DNA of 64,000 bases from an uncultured Bacteroidales bacterium. GTDB taxonomy: Bacteria > Bacteroidota > Bacteroidia > Bacteroidales > Muribaculaceae. Location: assembly GCA_949289215.1 (NCBI GenBank), contig CASENC010000011.1, positions 1 to 64,000 of the forward strand, given 5' to 3'. The notes under the pieces were generated by a model. It did no database searches, had not been told where the DNA came from, and saw only the letters and a list, made by a program, of their open reading frames with translations. The position numbers were made by a program, and so were the translations under genes. Below are positions 35,263 to 44,885 of the stretch, piece after piece. Numbering within the stretch: the first letter of the stretch is position 1; every line of letters begins with the position of its first letter.

Positions 35263-37785
35263 ATGGAAAAAGGTAACGAAGCACCGGCCGCAGGAGGCTT
35301 GGTGGCGTGGCTGAAAAGGTCGCAAGCTATATTTATTGTTATTGCCATAGTCGTGATGGCGGCAATTTCATTGTGCTATTTTTATCCCGACGCATTTGAG
35401 GGAAATGTGCTGCGCCAGCATGATATTGCTCAAGGGGTGGCAAACGGGCAGGAGGCAAAGATGTTTACTGCCGAAACCGGCGAGAAGACGTGGTGGACCA
35501 ATTCTCTTTTTTCGGGAATGCCCATGTTCCAGATTGCACCGTCATATGGCAGCAGTGCATTGTTGTCATGGATTAACGACGTGTATGGGTTGTGGCTGCC
35601 GGCTCCGGCCAACTTCTTGTTTATGATGATGGTGGGTTTCTTCATCTTGATGCTTGCCTGCCGCGCAAGGTGGCACATAGCCCTTATAGGAGCCGTTGCA
35701 TATGCTTTTTCCACTTATTTTATAATAATCATCGGTGCAGGGCATATATGGAAGTTTTGGACACTCACTTATGTTCCACCCACTATTGCGGGGATTATCT
35801 TGTGTTACCGCGGTCGGTATTTGGCCGGAGGGGCTGTTGCAGCACTGTTTGCCGCGATGCAAATTTCATCAAACCATCCGCAGATGTCCTATTACTTCTT
35901 GTTCCTCATTGCAGCCATGGCCATAGGTTACCTGGTAAAAGCTTGCCGTGAAAAGCAGGTAAAGCAGTGGGGCATTGCCACAGGCACGCTTGCCGTGGCT
36001 GCGGTGCTGGCCGTACTGGCCAATTCGCCTAACCTGTATAATACTTATCAATATAGCAAGGAGACAATGCGTGGCGGACACTCCGAACTTGCCACGGCCA
36101 CGCCGAATACCACCAAGGGAGGGCTTGACCGTGATTATATAACGGCTTGGAGTTACGGCAAATCGGAAACTTTCACGCTGCTTATTCCCAATGTGGACGG
36201 CGGTGCTACGCTGAAACCTGTGGACGGCGGAAACAAGATGCTTACGCTTGCCGATACCGATGAGGCCAAACGCCTGTTTAACGATGGCAAGATTTCGGCA
36301 CAGGATTACCAATACCTGTCGCAGTTCCCGCAATACTTCGGCGACCAGCCCATGACCAACGGGCCTGTATATGTGGGCGCGCTGATTTTTGCTCTGTTCG
36401 TTGTGGGATGCATCATCATCAAGGGGCCTGTGAAGTGGGCAATACTTATTGCCACACTGCTCACTGTGATGCTTTCATGGGGGCATAACATGATGTGGCT
36501 CACCGACTGGTTTATCGATTACTTCCCCATGTACAATAAGTTCCGCACCGTGTCGAGCATACTCGTTGTGGCAGAGTTCACTATTCCGCTCATGGCCATG
36601 CTTGCATTGCAGAAGATATTGTTTGACAAGGATTTGAAACCTTGGCAACGGACGGCAACATACGCCACGTTTGGCGCGTGCGCCTTTATTTGCCTCGTAG
36701 TATATTGGTTCCCGGGTATTTTCAACTTATATTCCGAGCAGGAACAAGGACTGCTTGCACAGGGTTTTGCGCAACAGTTGCCCACGCTGTTTGCCGCAAT
36801 CGAAGAGGTGCGCTCGTCCATGATATCGGCCGACGCCATTCGCAGTTTCATAATAATCGCACTTGGTGCGGGAGTGATATTTGTGATGCAGGCAGGGAAA
36901 ATAAAGCCCGGTGTTGCAGCAGCCCTTATAGGCGTGGTGGTGCTCATCGACCTATACACGGTGAATAAGCGTTACCTGAGCAGTGAATCGTTTACCAAGC
37001 CTGTGGTAAACGACCAAGAGCAATTCTTTGCCAAGCGACCTGTCGATGAGCAGATATTGCAAGACACAGCCATGAATTACCGTGTGCTCGATGTTCCGCT
37101 GTTTGAAGATGCCATGCCATCGTATTACCATAAGTCGGTGGGAGGTTACCATGCCGCCAAGTTGACGCGCTACCAAGACCTGATGAGCTGCCAAATGGAC
37201 TTCCGCAACAATCGTGTCAATTTCGATGTTTTGAATATGCTTAACACCAAGTATATAATCACGAGCGACACCGAGGCTTCGTTTAATCCCGAGGCATTGG
37301 GCAATGCTTGGTTTGTCGATAGTGTGTATTATGTTTCAACCCCTCGTGAGGAGATGAATTTCCTTGACAATTTCAATCCGGCAACCGGGGCTGTGGCCGA
37401 CCGCAGGTTTGAGGCGGTTCTCGGCTCGACAGTTCCTGCCAAAATGCCGGGTGACACTATATTCGAGACTGCTTATGCGCCCAACAGGCTCACCTATCAT
37501 GCCAATAGCCAAAACGGCGGATTGGCTGTATTCTCGGAGGTATATTTCCCGTGGGGGTGGGAAGCGACCATCGACGGCGAACCGGCCGAGATAGGGCGTG
37601 TGAACTACGTGTTGCGTGCGTTGCACATTCCGGCAGGCAGCCATACCATCGATTTCAGTTTTGAGCCTCAATCGGTTACGGTGACCGAGACGCTTGCCTA
37701 TATTTCCATAATTCTTATTTATGTGGCTGTGGTTGCGGCTGTCGCCACGGGAATCTTAAAATACCGCAAGCAATGGGCAAATTGA
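35263..37785 (+). CDS. YfhO-like polytopic membrane protein
   Basis: An 840-residue inner-membrane protein of the YfhO family, which belongs to the GT-C-like membrane glycosyltransferases. After an N-terminal helix there is the typical loop with HDIAQG and SLFSGMPMFQI, then many helices up to about residue 560, and a periplasmic beta-rich tail with LNTKYIIT and SEVYFPWGWEATIDG. Conserved acidic residues in the first loop are the expected catalytic part. The lipid-linked sugar donor is unknown. The next gene overlaps by 13 bases. Confidence 0.82.
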   Translation: MEKGNEAPAAGGLVAWLKRSQAIFIVIAIVVMAAISLCYFYPDAFEGNVLRQHDIAQGVANGQEAKMFTAETGEKTWWTNSLFSGMPMFQIAPSYGSSALLSWINDVYGLWLPAPANFLFMMMVGFFILMLACRARWHIALIGAVAYAFSTYFIIIIGAGHIWKFWTLTYVPPTIAGIILCYRGRYLAGGAVAALFAAMQISSNHPQMSYYFLFLIAAMAIGYLVKACREKQVKQWGIATGTLAVAAVLAVLANSPNLYNTYQYSKETMRGGHSELATATPNTTKGGLDRDYITAWSYGKSETFTLLIPNVDGGATLKPVDGGNKMLTLADTDEAKRLFNDGKISAQDYQYLSQFPQYFGDQPMTNGPVYVGALIFALFVVGCIIIKGPVKWAILIATLLTVMLSWGHNMMWLTDWFIDYFPMYNKFRTVSSILVVAEFTIPLMAMLALQKILFDKDLKPWQRTATYATFGACAFICLVVYWFPGIFNLYSEQEQGLLAQGFAQQLPTLFAAIEEVRSSMISADAIRSFIIIALGAGVIFVMQAGKIKPGVAAALIGVVVLIDLYTVNKRYLSSESFTKPVVNDQEQFFAKRPVDEQILQDTAMNYRVLDVPLFEDAMPSYYHKSVGGYHAAKLTRYQDLMSCQMDFRNNRVNFDVLNMLNTKYIITSDTEASFNPEALGNAWFVDSVYYVSTPREEMNFLDNFNPATGAVADRRFEAVLGSTVPAKMPGDTIFETAYAPNRLTYHANSQNGGLAVFSEVYFPWGWEATIDGEPAEIGRVNYVLRALHIPAGSHTIDFSFEPQSVTVTETLAYISIILIYVAVVAAVATGILKYRKQWAN

Positions 37786-38495
37786 AACACATAGGTTCGG
37801 CTCTGTCGCGCTACCAAACCGGCAAGGGCTTTGGCGTACATTCGCCATTTGCATTCGGGTTCATTACCGACGTGCTTGACGAAAAATACGGGTATTACAG
37901 CTATGAACGGTTGCAACAGATGCGGTTATCGGTGGTGGAGCGCACGCGTGTGCTGCAAGGTTACAAGCCGCGTGTGATTTCGATAAGCGAGGCCGCTGCG
38001 CTGTTCCGTGTTGCCAATCATTATAATCCTGCACTGTTTTTATCGATAGGCAGCAGCTATGGTGTGGCTGTTGCGAGCCTGCTCATGGTGTCGAGCCGAA
38101 GCAGTGCAGTGGTTTACGACCCTGCCGTTACCGACAATGCGGCTGCCTGTGAAGTGCTTGACGAATACAAGGGTCGCATAATCGACCATGCCGGGTTGCA
38201 AGCTGCCGTTGCCGATTATGAAAAACGGCTCGGAGGCGATGATTGCCGTTTTGTAGTGATAAACAACATTGCCGATGATGATGCGAACGCTGCCGCGGGT
38301 TTGATAGATGCGTTGGTGGCGGAAACCGGCGTGGTGGTGTTACGCAATATCGATTCGTCGCGTTGTATGTCATCGTTGTGGAAACGGTGCAGAGAGGCAA
38401 TGACGTATGGCATGACTTTCACCAACGAGAAGATGGCAGTAATAGTTATTAATCCCAAGCTACCCCGCCAGGATTTCGCCATTTGGCTGTCATAG
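37773..38495 (+). CDS. SAM-methyltransferase-like protein
   Basis: 240 residues. The opening KGFGVHSPFAFGFITDVLDEK is typical of a Bacteroidota group annotated as class I SAM-dependent methyltransferases. A Rossmann-like core is visible (LFLSIGSSYGVAVASLLM, SAVVYDPAV, CRFVVINNIADD). The SAM loop here is SIGSSYG rather than the usual E/DxGxGxG, so activity is uncertain. Its start lies within the YfhO-like gene, so the two are coupled. Confidence 0.65.
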   Translation: MGKLKHIGSALSRYQTGKGFGVHSPFAFGFITDVLDEKYGYYSYERLQQMRLSVVERTRVLQGYKPRVISISEAAALFRVANHYNPALFLSIGSSYGVAVASLLMVSSRSSAVVYDPAVTDNAAACEVLDEYKGRIIDHAGLQAAVADYEKRLGGDDCRFVVINNIADDDANAAAGLIDALVAETGVVVLRNIDSSRCMSSLWKRCREAMTYGMTFTNEKMAVIVINPKLPRQDFAIWLS

Positions 38496-38586
38496 AAGAT
38501 AATCGATAAAAAATCTGTCTTTTTATATTTCTTGTCTGAAAATTACGGCTAACTTTGCGCCTGGTTTTTAGAAAGATTGTTTTTTT

Positions 38587-38952
38587 ATGGTTATTCAATG
38601 CGCAATCATCTTCGGGTGCCTTGCACTCGGAGAACTTGTAGTGTGGCTCACAGGCATAAAATTGCCTTCGAGCATGATAGGAATGTTGTTGCTTACGGCC
38701 TTGTTGCACTTTCGCGTAATTCGCCTTGAACAGGTTGAGGGCATGGCCAATTTCCTGGTTAAAAATCTTGGATTCTTTTTTGTTCCGGCGGCGGTGTCGC
38801 TCATGCTGTTTTTCGACATCATTCGTGCCCAGTGGATTCCCATTTTGCTGGCTTCGGCACTAAGCACCATGCTTGTGATAGTTGTCACCGGCTGGGTTCA
38901 CCAACTTATGCGTAAGCTCGTGGGAGGGGGCAACCATGGAATATCTAAATAA
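38587..38952 (+). CDS. lrgA: LrgA/CidA family protein
   Basis: A 121-residue holin-like inner-membrane protein with four helices (GCLALGELVVWLTG, SSMIGMLLLTALLHF, FLVKNLGFFFVPAAVSLMLFF, ALSTMLVIVVTGWVHQL). LrgA/CidA proteins work with LrgB/CidB in murein hydrolase control or in transport of small acids such as pyruvate. LPSSMIGM is the family motif. The lrgB start overlaps it by 17 bases. A -7 box TAACTTTG lies at about 38549. Confidence 0.88.
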   Translation: MVIQCAIIFGCLALGELVVWLTGIKLPSSMIGMLLLTALLHFRVIRLEQVEGMANFLVKNLGFFFVPAAVSLMLFFDIIRAQWIPILLASALSTMLVIVVTGWVHQLMRKLVGGGNHGISK

Positions 38953-39631
38953 TATGTATTTCTTGCTGGCATTGACATTCATTGTATATGCCGCAAGCCA
39001 GATTTTGCAGTTACGCACCGGGTGGACTATTCTCAATCCAATACTTGTGTCGGCCGTGGTGCTTATTGCTTTCCTTAAAATCACAGGCGTGAGCATCGAA
39101 ACTTATAACGAGGGTGGCCGCCTGATAGAATTTTGGTTGAAACCTGCCGTTGTCGCACTTGGTGTTCCGCTATACAAGGAATTGTCGGCTATCCGCAAGC
39201 AATTATTGCCGTTGCTCATGTCGGAACTTGCCGGTTGCGTGGTGGGCATTATTTCGGTAGTGCTTGTGGCGAGGTTGCTTGGTGCCACGCAAGATGTGGT
39301 GCTGTCGCTCGCGGCCAAGTCGGTTACCACACCTATTGCCATGGAAGTGACTCGTGCAGTGGGGGGCATACCGTCGCTTACAGCCGCGGTAGTGATATGC
39401 GTAGGCATATTCGGCGGAATGACGGGATTCCGCGTGATGAAGCTCACACACATCGGTTCGCCCATAGCTCAAGGATTGTCGATGGGTACGGCAGCCCATG
39501 CCATGGGTACGTCAAGAGCCATGGACGTGAGCGGCAAGTATGGTGCGTTTGCGAGCCTTGGGCTTACCATCAATGGCATATTCACCGCGTTATTGACGCC
39601 GACAATTCTTGATTTGATGGGTATGCTTTAA
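38936..39631 (+). CDS. lrgB: LrgB family protein
   Basis: A 231-residue membrane partner of LrgA. I took the ATG at 38936, preceded by GGGAGGGGG and giving MEYLNNMYFLLALTF. Signatures: FWLKPAVVALGVPLYKE, KSVTTPIAMEV and GTAAHAMGTSRAME-like (HAMGTSRAMDV). Six to seven helices. The stop converges on polA with 3 bases between. Confidence 0.9.
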   Translation: MEYLNNMYFLLALTFIVYAASQILQLRTGWTILNPILVSAVVLIAFLKITGVSIETYNEGGRLIEFWLKPAVVALGVPLYKELSAIRKQLLPLLMSELAGCVVGIISVVLVARLLGATQDVVLSLAAKSVTTPIAMEVTRAVGGIPSLTAAVVICVGIFGGMTGFRVMKLTHIGSPIAQGLSMGTAAHAMGTSRAMDVSGKYGAFASLGLTINGIFTALLTPTILDLMGML

Positions 39632-39634
39632 TTC

Positions 39635-42403
39635 TTAATGCGCATCGAGCCAATTGTCGGCAACACCGCACGAGGCCGTGAGGGGAACTCGTCCACGGTA
39701 AGCATTCTCCATTTCGGCCTTGACTATTTCACGCACACGGTCGATTTCTTCGGGTACTACGTCAAAGTTCAATTCATCATGCACCTGCATTATCATCTTT
39801 GACTGCAAGCCTTCTTGCTTAAAGCGCCGGTATATGCGTATCATGGCAATCTTGATGATATCGGCAGCAGTGCCTTGTATGGGAGCATTAATGGCGTTCC
39901 GTTCCGAAAAACTGCGTAAATTACCGTTACGCGAGTTGATGTCGGGCAATACCCTGCGGCGGCCGTAAAGCGTCGATACATACCCTTTGTCGTGGGCATG
40001 GGCAATGCTTTCGTCGATATAACGGCGCACTCCGGGGAACGTGGCAAAATAGCCATCGATGAGCATTGTGGCCTCGGCCCGTGGAATTTCGAGCCGTTCA
40101 GACAATCCGAACGCCGAAATACCATAAAGGATGCCGAAATTGGCCGTTTTAGCTTTACGTCGTTGATCGGGCGTTACCTTTTCTATCGGCTCATGATATA
40201 TTTTTGCTGCCGTGAGGGCATGAATATCTTCACCGGCAAGAAAGGCGTTGACCATGGTCTCATCACCGCTCATGTCGGCCACAAGTCGCAATTCGATTTG
40301 TGAATAATCGGCCGAAAAAAACAAGTTGCCGCGAGCAGGGATGAAAGCCTTGCGTATCTCACGCCCCTCCTCATTCCTAACCGGAATATTCTGTATGTTT
40401 GGATTTGCCGACGACAACCGTCCTGTTGCAGTAACCGTCTGATTATACGTGGTGTGTATCCGGCCTGTCACAGGATTGATAAGCAGCGGCAACGCATTGA
40501 CATAAGTCGAAAGTAACTTGCGGATACCGCGCAATTCAAGTATTTTTCCCACTATCGGGTGCCGGTCTTTCAATTTAGCCAACACCTCTTCGGTCGTCGA
40601 ATACTGTCCTTTGCGCGTTTTCTTGGCCTTAGGGTCAAGCCCGAGTTGGCCGAATATCACTTCTCCCACCTGGGCAGGCGAACTCGTATTGAATGGCACA
40701 CCGGCAAGTTTCACACACTCGGCTTCAAGTATATCCATCTTCTGCGTAAGTTCCCGTGAATACTCGTTAAGAGCCTTCACGTCAATTCTCACACCTGCCA
40801 TCTCCATGCTTGCAAGCACCTCGATAAGCGGGAACTCGATGTCGCACAACAATCGCTGCATCTCCATCTGTTCAATTCTTGCTTGCAGCAAGGGTTTAAG
40901 GCGCAAAGCATAGTCGGCGTGCTCGCACACATATCCGCAAAGCTCCGACGGCGTGAGCTGCGACACTTCACGATAATTTTTTCCCTTAGGTCCGGTCAAC
41001 GACTCAAGCGGCGTGGCTTCCACGCCAAGCATTGTTTCGGCAAGCCGGGCAATGGAATGATTGGCAACCTCGGGTTGAAGCAAGTAATGCGCCACCGATG
41101 TATCATAATATTTTCCCGATGGCAATTCCACTCCCAAGCCATGCAACATTATGATGTCGCGCTTCACATCGCCGCTAACCACAGTTGCGCATTTGCCCGA
41201 TATTTCATTCAACATTGCAGCAACAGCCGCGACATTATCACTTTTTACCGGAATATAAATTGCTTTACCTTCATCATATGCGACCGATATTCCAAGCAAC
41301 CGCGAACGCATAGGTTCGTCACCCGACATGATTGTGGCAAATCCTATTTCGCCACCGGCAGGCACCATTGCCGCCACAGTTGCGACATCATCGGCAACGC
41401 GGTAATCGGTGGCAACAAGTTGCGGGAGTGCTGTGTCATCGTCATCAAACAGCGACCGCTGTGCCGATTGCGGCTTCACCGTTGCTGCCACAGGTTGGCT
41501 GTTAACCGCTGCAGCGACTGTCGCATCTTTTCCCAATATTCGGGAAATCAAAGTCTTAAATTCAAGCTTTTCAAACACCGCTTTCAGCGCAGCTGCATCA
41601 ATCGTGCTGCGGCGCAATTGTTCCTCGTCAAAATCTACAGGCACATCGGTCTTGATTGTCGCAAGGAATTTCGAGAATCGTATCTGCTCGGCATTGGCCT
41701 CAACCTTGGTTTTCAACGCACCTTTCAAGGCCGAAGTATTTTCAAGCAATCCCTCGACCGACCCGAATTGCTTTATAAGTTTTATGGCAGTCACCTGCCC
41801 TACCCCCGGGCAACCCGGAATATTGTCCACCTTGTCGCCCATCAGCGCAAGAATATCTATTACCTGCTCGGGACGTTCTATTTCATACTTGGCACAAACC
41901 TCCTTCACGCCGCGCACTTCAAAATCGCTCCCACGCCATCCCGGTTTGAAAATAAACGTGTTCTCGCCAACCAGCTGCCCATAATCTTTGTCGGGAGTCA
42001 TCATAAATGTCGTAAACCCGTTGGCCGAAGCCTTCCGCGCAAGAGTACCTATAACGTCGTCGGCTTCATACCCCTGCACTTCGATTACCGGAATGCGGTA
42101 AGCCTGCAATATCTCCTTGATATAGGGCACGGCAATTTTTATATCCTCAGGAGTAGCCTCCCGCTCGGCCTTATAGGCTTCATAGGCTTCGTGACGGAAA
42201 GTAGGACCCGGAGGGTCGAAACACACGGCTATGTGAGTTGGATTTTCCTTTGTCAGCACCTCTTGCAGGGTGTTGACAAATCCGAAAATGGCCGAAGTGT
42301 TCATGCCGTTTGAAGCGATGCGCGGCGACTGCGCCAGTGCGTAGTAAGCCCTGAAAATCAAGGCGTATGCGTCGAGCAGGAAAAGACGTTTTTGTTCCAT
42401 CAT
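39635..42403 (-). CDS. polA: DNA polymerase I, proofreading residues lost
   Basis: Repair and Okazaki-fragment polymerase, 922 residues from the ATG at 42403 (MMEQKRLFLLDAYALIF). The 5' nuclease domain is intact (GYEADDVIGTLA, TPDKDYGQLV, LMGDKVDNIPG). The polymerase domain is intact (DYSQIELR, RRKAKTANFGILYG, QVHDELNFDV). The middle 3'-5' exonuclease fold is present but motif I reads FATIMSG where E. coli has FDTETDS, motif II DVKRD for NLKYD, and motif III YVCEHAD for YAAEDAD. Three of the metal-binding acids (D355, E357, D501 in E. coli) are replaced, so proofreading is probably absent. Confidence 0.95.
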   Translation of the reverse strand: MMEQKRLFLLDAYALIFRAYYALAQSPRIASNGMNTSAIFGFVNTLQEVLTKENPTHIAVCFDPPGPTFRHEAYEAYKAEREATPEDIKIAVPYIKEILQAYRIPVIEVQGYEADDVIGTLARKASANGFTTFMMTPDKDYGQLVGENTFIFKPGWRGSDFEVRGVKEVCAKYEIERPEQVIDILALMGDKVDNIPGCPGVGQVTAIKLIKQFGSVEGLLENTSALKGALKTKVEANAEQIRFSKFLATIKTDVPVDFDEEQLRRSTIDAAALKAVFEKLEFKTLISRILGKDATVAAAVNSQPVAATVKPQSAQRSLFDDDDTALPQLVATDYRVADDVATVAAMVPAGGEIGFATIMSGDEPMRSRLLGISVAYDEGKAIYIPVKSDNVAAVAAMLNEISGKCATVVSGDVKRDIIMLHGLGVELPSGKYYDTSVAHYLLQPEVANHSIARLAETMLGVEATPLESLTGPKGKNYREVSQLTPSELCGYVCEHADYALRLKPLLQARIEQMEMQRLLCDIEFPLIEVLASMEMAGVRIDVKALNEYSRELTQKMDILEAECVKLAGVPFNTSSPAQVGEVIFGQLGLDPKAKKTRKGQYSTTEEVLAKLKDRHPIVGKILELRGIRKLLSTYVNALPLLINPVTGRIHTTYNQTVTATGRLSSANPNIQNIPVRNEEGREIRKAFIPARGNLFFSADYSQIELRLVADMSGDETMVNAFLAGEDIHALTAAKIYHEPIEKVTPDQRRKAKTANFGILYGISAFGLSERLEIPRAEATMLIDGYFATFPGVRRYIDESIAHAHDKGYVSTLYGRRRVLPDINSRNGNLRSFSERNAINAPIQGTAADIIKIAMIRIYRRFKQEGLQSKMIMQVHDELNFDVVPEEIDRVREIVKAEMENAYRGRVPLTASCGVADNWLDAH

Positions 42404-42558
42404 GCTATGCGGTGTTACAGTTTCAAGCCATAAAATTAACACATTTCTCCCACACCGCCGTCAATTGCCCCCGTTTTTTCTTGATTATAAGTGTGAGACT
42501 TAACACAACCATTAATTTCTTTTATTGAATTATTATACATTTACTAAAAAGTGTTGCT

Positions 42559-42566
42559 TATTTTTG
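42559..42566 (+). promoter_or_regulatory. -7 box of the LytTR/MATE operon
   Basis: TATTTTTG, exact, 25 bases before the ATG at 42592. Confidence 0.4.
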
Positions 42567-42591
42567 TGCCTTGAATTAAGACACGATTATC

Positions 42592-43500
42592 ATGACAGTT
42601 TTCAGAGAACGCTTTTGCGCATTGCGCAGGGAATTCAAGTCTCGCAGCGGATACGCGCTGATTTCGGCAATTACCGTAACCATAATTCTGCTGCTTGTGA
42701 GATATTCCGACATGCCTGAAGCCAATAAAAATGTAACACTCCCGGTCATTGCCTTTTATGCCATTGCCGCCATCATCGCACATATTATTACCGACGCAGT
42801 CGGTTACATTGCCACAGGATTGAAGATGCAACGCATCATCTACTGGCAGGGTACTTTAAACTTAATTCTTGCCACTGCCGCCATGGGAACCATGTTTTAT
42901 TACATCGACATGACTACCCCCGGCCACACTTTCATATTCAGCGAAACTGCCGAACCGGAACCCTGGCAGGCCGTGGCCTGCAACTGCCTGCTCGCCGGCA
43001 TTGCCACAACCATAACCACGGCATTTGCCCGAGGCAGCGTGCGCAGACAAAAGTCATTGAACATAAAACGTGAATGTGAGGAAATCAACGCCTGCATAGA
43101 ACAACGCAACGCCGCAAAAGCCGCTACAATGCAAGGCCCGATAATAATGAATCAAATAGTAACATTCCATACCGATGGCGACAAGCAGTTGGAAATTGCC
43201 GCATGCGACATGATTTATGCCCACAGACGTGACAACAAGCATACAATCGTTGCATACCGTTTTGGTGCAAAAACGTGCCGGACCGCACTCAACGACAGTA
43301 TAACCGGCATAATGCAGGCTTTCGCCGATTACGGCCAAATAATGCGTTGCCACGGTGACTACATAGTCAACATAGAACGTATCTCTCACGCTGAGCCAGA
43401 CAATGACGGATATGAGCTATACCTGCTTGGTACAAAACACACTGTACCCGTAACCGAGAAATACCGCAATGAAATATACAATGCACTGACCGACGAATGA
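42592..43500 (+). CDS. Membrane-bound LytTR transcription regulator
   Basis: 302 residues. Four membrane helices fill about residues 20-150 (ALISAITVTIILLLV, VIAFYAIAAIIAHIIT, TLNLILATAAMGTMFYY, CLLAGIATTITTAFA). The last 100 residues are a LytTR DNA-binding domain (DMIYAHRRDNKHTIVAY, CHGDYIVNIERI, LLGTKHTVPVTEKYR). It is a one-protein regulator that could sense the membrane. The stop overlaps the MATE start (ATGA), so it probably controls its own operon with the exporter. Confidence 0.82.
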   Translation: MTVFRERFCALRREFKSRSGYALISAITVTIILLLVRYSDMPEANKNVTLPVIAFYAIAAIIAHIITDAVGYIATGLKMQRIIYWQGTLNLILATAAMGTMFYYIDMTTPGHTFIFSETAEPEPWQAVACNCLLAGIATTITTAFARGSVRRQKSLNIKRECEEINACIEQRNAAKAATMQGPIIMNQIVTFHTDGDKQLEIAACDMIYAHRRDNKHTIVAYRFGAKTCRTALNDSITGIMQAFADYGQIMRCHGDYIVNIERISHAEPDNDGYELYLLGTKHTVPVTEKYRNEIYNALTDE

Positions 43501-44807
43501 ACCGACGCATACTTGCCATAGCACTGCCTTCCATTGTCACCAACATCACCGTGCCGCTGCTGGGGCTTATCGACATCACCATAGCAGGCCACTTGGGGCG
43601 CACCGAATACATCGGGGCTATTGCCGTGGGAGCCATGATGTTCAACCTTATTTACTGGAACTTCGGTTTCCTGCGGATGGGCACGGCAGGCATGACGGCA
43701 CAAGCCTTCGGACGCGGAGACCACAAAGGCGCGGCACACGTGCTACTTAGGGCTGTATCGCTGGCCGCGGCCATTGCCGCCGCAATACTGGTGCTGCAAG
43801 TGCCACTGCAATGGCTGCTGCTTGGCATGATTGACCCGTCGCTCGAAGTCACCGACCTTGCCAGGCAATATTTTTACGTATGCGTGTGGGGAGCACCGGC
43901 AATGCTAATCGACATGGCTATAAAGGGATGGTTCATAGGTATGCAAGATTCCCGCACCCCCATGTTCATGGCAATAGGAATCAACGTGGCCAACCTTGTC
44001 ATAAGCCTCACTGCCGTGTTTCTGTTCGACATGGGGTTCCGGGGAATCCCGGTTGGAACGGTCGCAGCCGAATATGCAGGCATGGCCTACGGTATTGCAG
44101 TCATAGTGCGCCGCCACAGGCATCTGCTGCGCCACCTCAATCTGCGCCACACATTCGCAACAGGGGAGATGCGCCGTTTCTTCGGCATCAACTCCGACAT
44201 ATTCCTGCGCAGTGCCTGCCTTATGGCAGTAAACTTGTTTTTCGTGTCGGTGGGAGCCCGCAGCGGCGATATCACACTTGCAGTCAACGCGCTTATCATG
44301 CAGCTGTTCACGTTATACTCCTACTTCATGGACGGATTCGCCTTCTCGGGCGAGGCATTGGCCGGACGATATGCCGGGGCGCACGACCGCACTAACCTAT
44401 ACAGTTGCATACGCCACATCTTCGGCTGGGGAACCGGAGTGGCAGCCTTGTTCACCATGGCCTATACATTAGGTGCGGAATTCATCTTCGGCCTCATCAC
44501 CGACAATGACGCCGTGGTGGCAGCCGCGCTGCAATACCACTGGTGGTGCGTGGTCATCCCTGTGGCCGGCATGGCAGGATTCGTGTGGGATGGCGTGTAC
44601 ATAGGCCTGACCGCCACACGCGAAATGCTCATGACGATATTGCTGTCGTGCCTCACATTTTTCGCCCTGTATTTCGCCATGCCGCCCGGCATGGGCAACG
44701 ACCGCCTGTGGCTGGCATTCGTTGCCTACCTTGCCATGCGCGGCATCAGCCAAACAGCAGTGTTCCGCTACCGCCTGTTAACCCGCATCAAGCAATGGAA
44801 AATGTGA
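43497..44807 (+). CDS. MATE family efflux transporter
   Basis: A 436-residue inner-membrane exporter driven by a cation gradient. Twelve helices in two halves. Family traits are IALPSIVTNITVPLLGLIDITIAGHLG at the start and FGFLRMGTAGMTAQAFGRGD in the first half. Substrates could be drugs or metabolites. Coupled to the membrane LytTR regulator. Confidence 0.92.
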   Translation: MNRRILAIALPSIVTNITVPLLGLIDITIAGHLGRTEYIGAIAVGAMMFNLIYWNFGFLRMGTAGMTAQAFGRGDHKGAAHVLLRAVSLAAAIAAAILVLQVPLQWLLLGMIDPSLEVTDLARQYFYVCVWGAPAMLIDMAIKGWFIGMQDSRTPMFMAIGINVANLVISLTAVFLFDMGFRGIPVGTVAAEYAGMAYGIAVIVRRHRHLLRHLNLRHTFATGEMRRFFGINSDIFLRSACLMAVNLFFVSVGARSGDITLAVNALIMQLFTLYSYFMDGFAFSGEALAGRYAGAHDRTNLYSCIRHIFGWGTGVAALFTMAYTLGAEFIFGLITDNDAVVAAALQYHWWCVVIPVAGMAGFVWDGVYIGLTATREMLMTILLSCLTFFALYFAMPPGMGNDRLWLAFVAYLAMRGISQTAVFRYRLLTRIKQWKM

Positions 44808-44846
44808 TTTTTGCCACAAAAACTGCATTTTTTATTACAAAACGGC

Positions 44847-44854
44847 TATATTTG
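44847..44854 (+). promoter_or_regulatory. -7 box of the small lipoprotein gene
   Basis: TATATTTG, exact. It lies 31 bases before the GTG start at 44886 and after any upstream in-frame start, which is why the GTG was chosen. Confidence 0.45.
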
Positions 44855-44885
44855 CACTATTGTTAAATTTCAATTGGTTACGACT

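Noticed and set aside
40883-42313. 476-codon plus-strand frame opposite polA
   Set aside because: Shadow of polA with low-complexity, Arg/His/Cys-rich translation.
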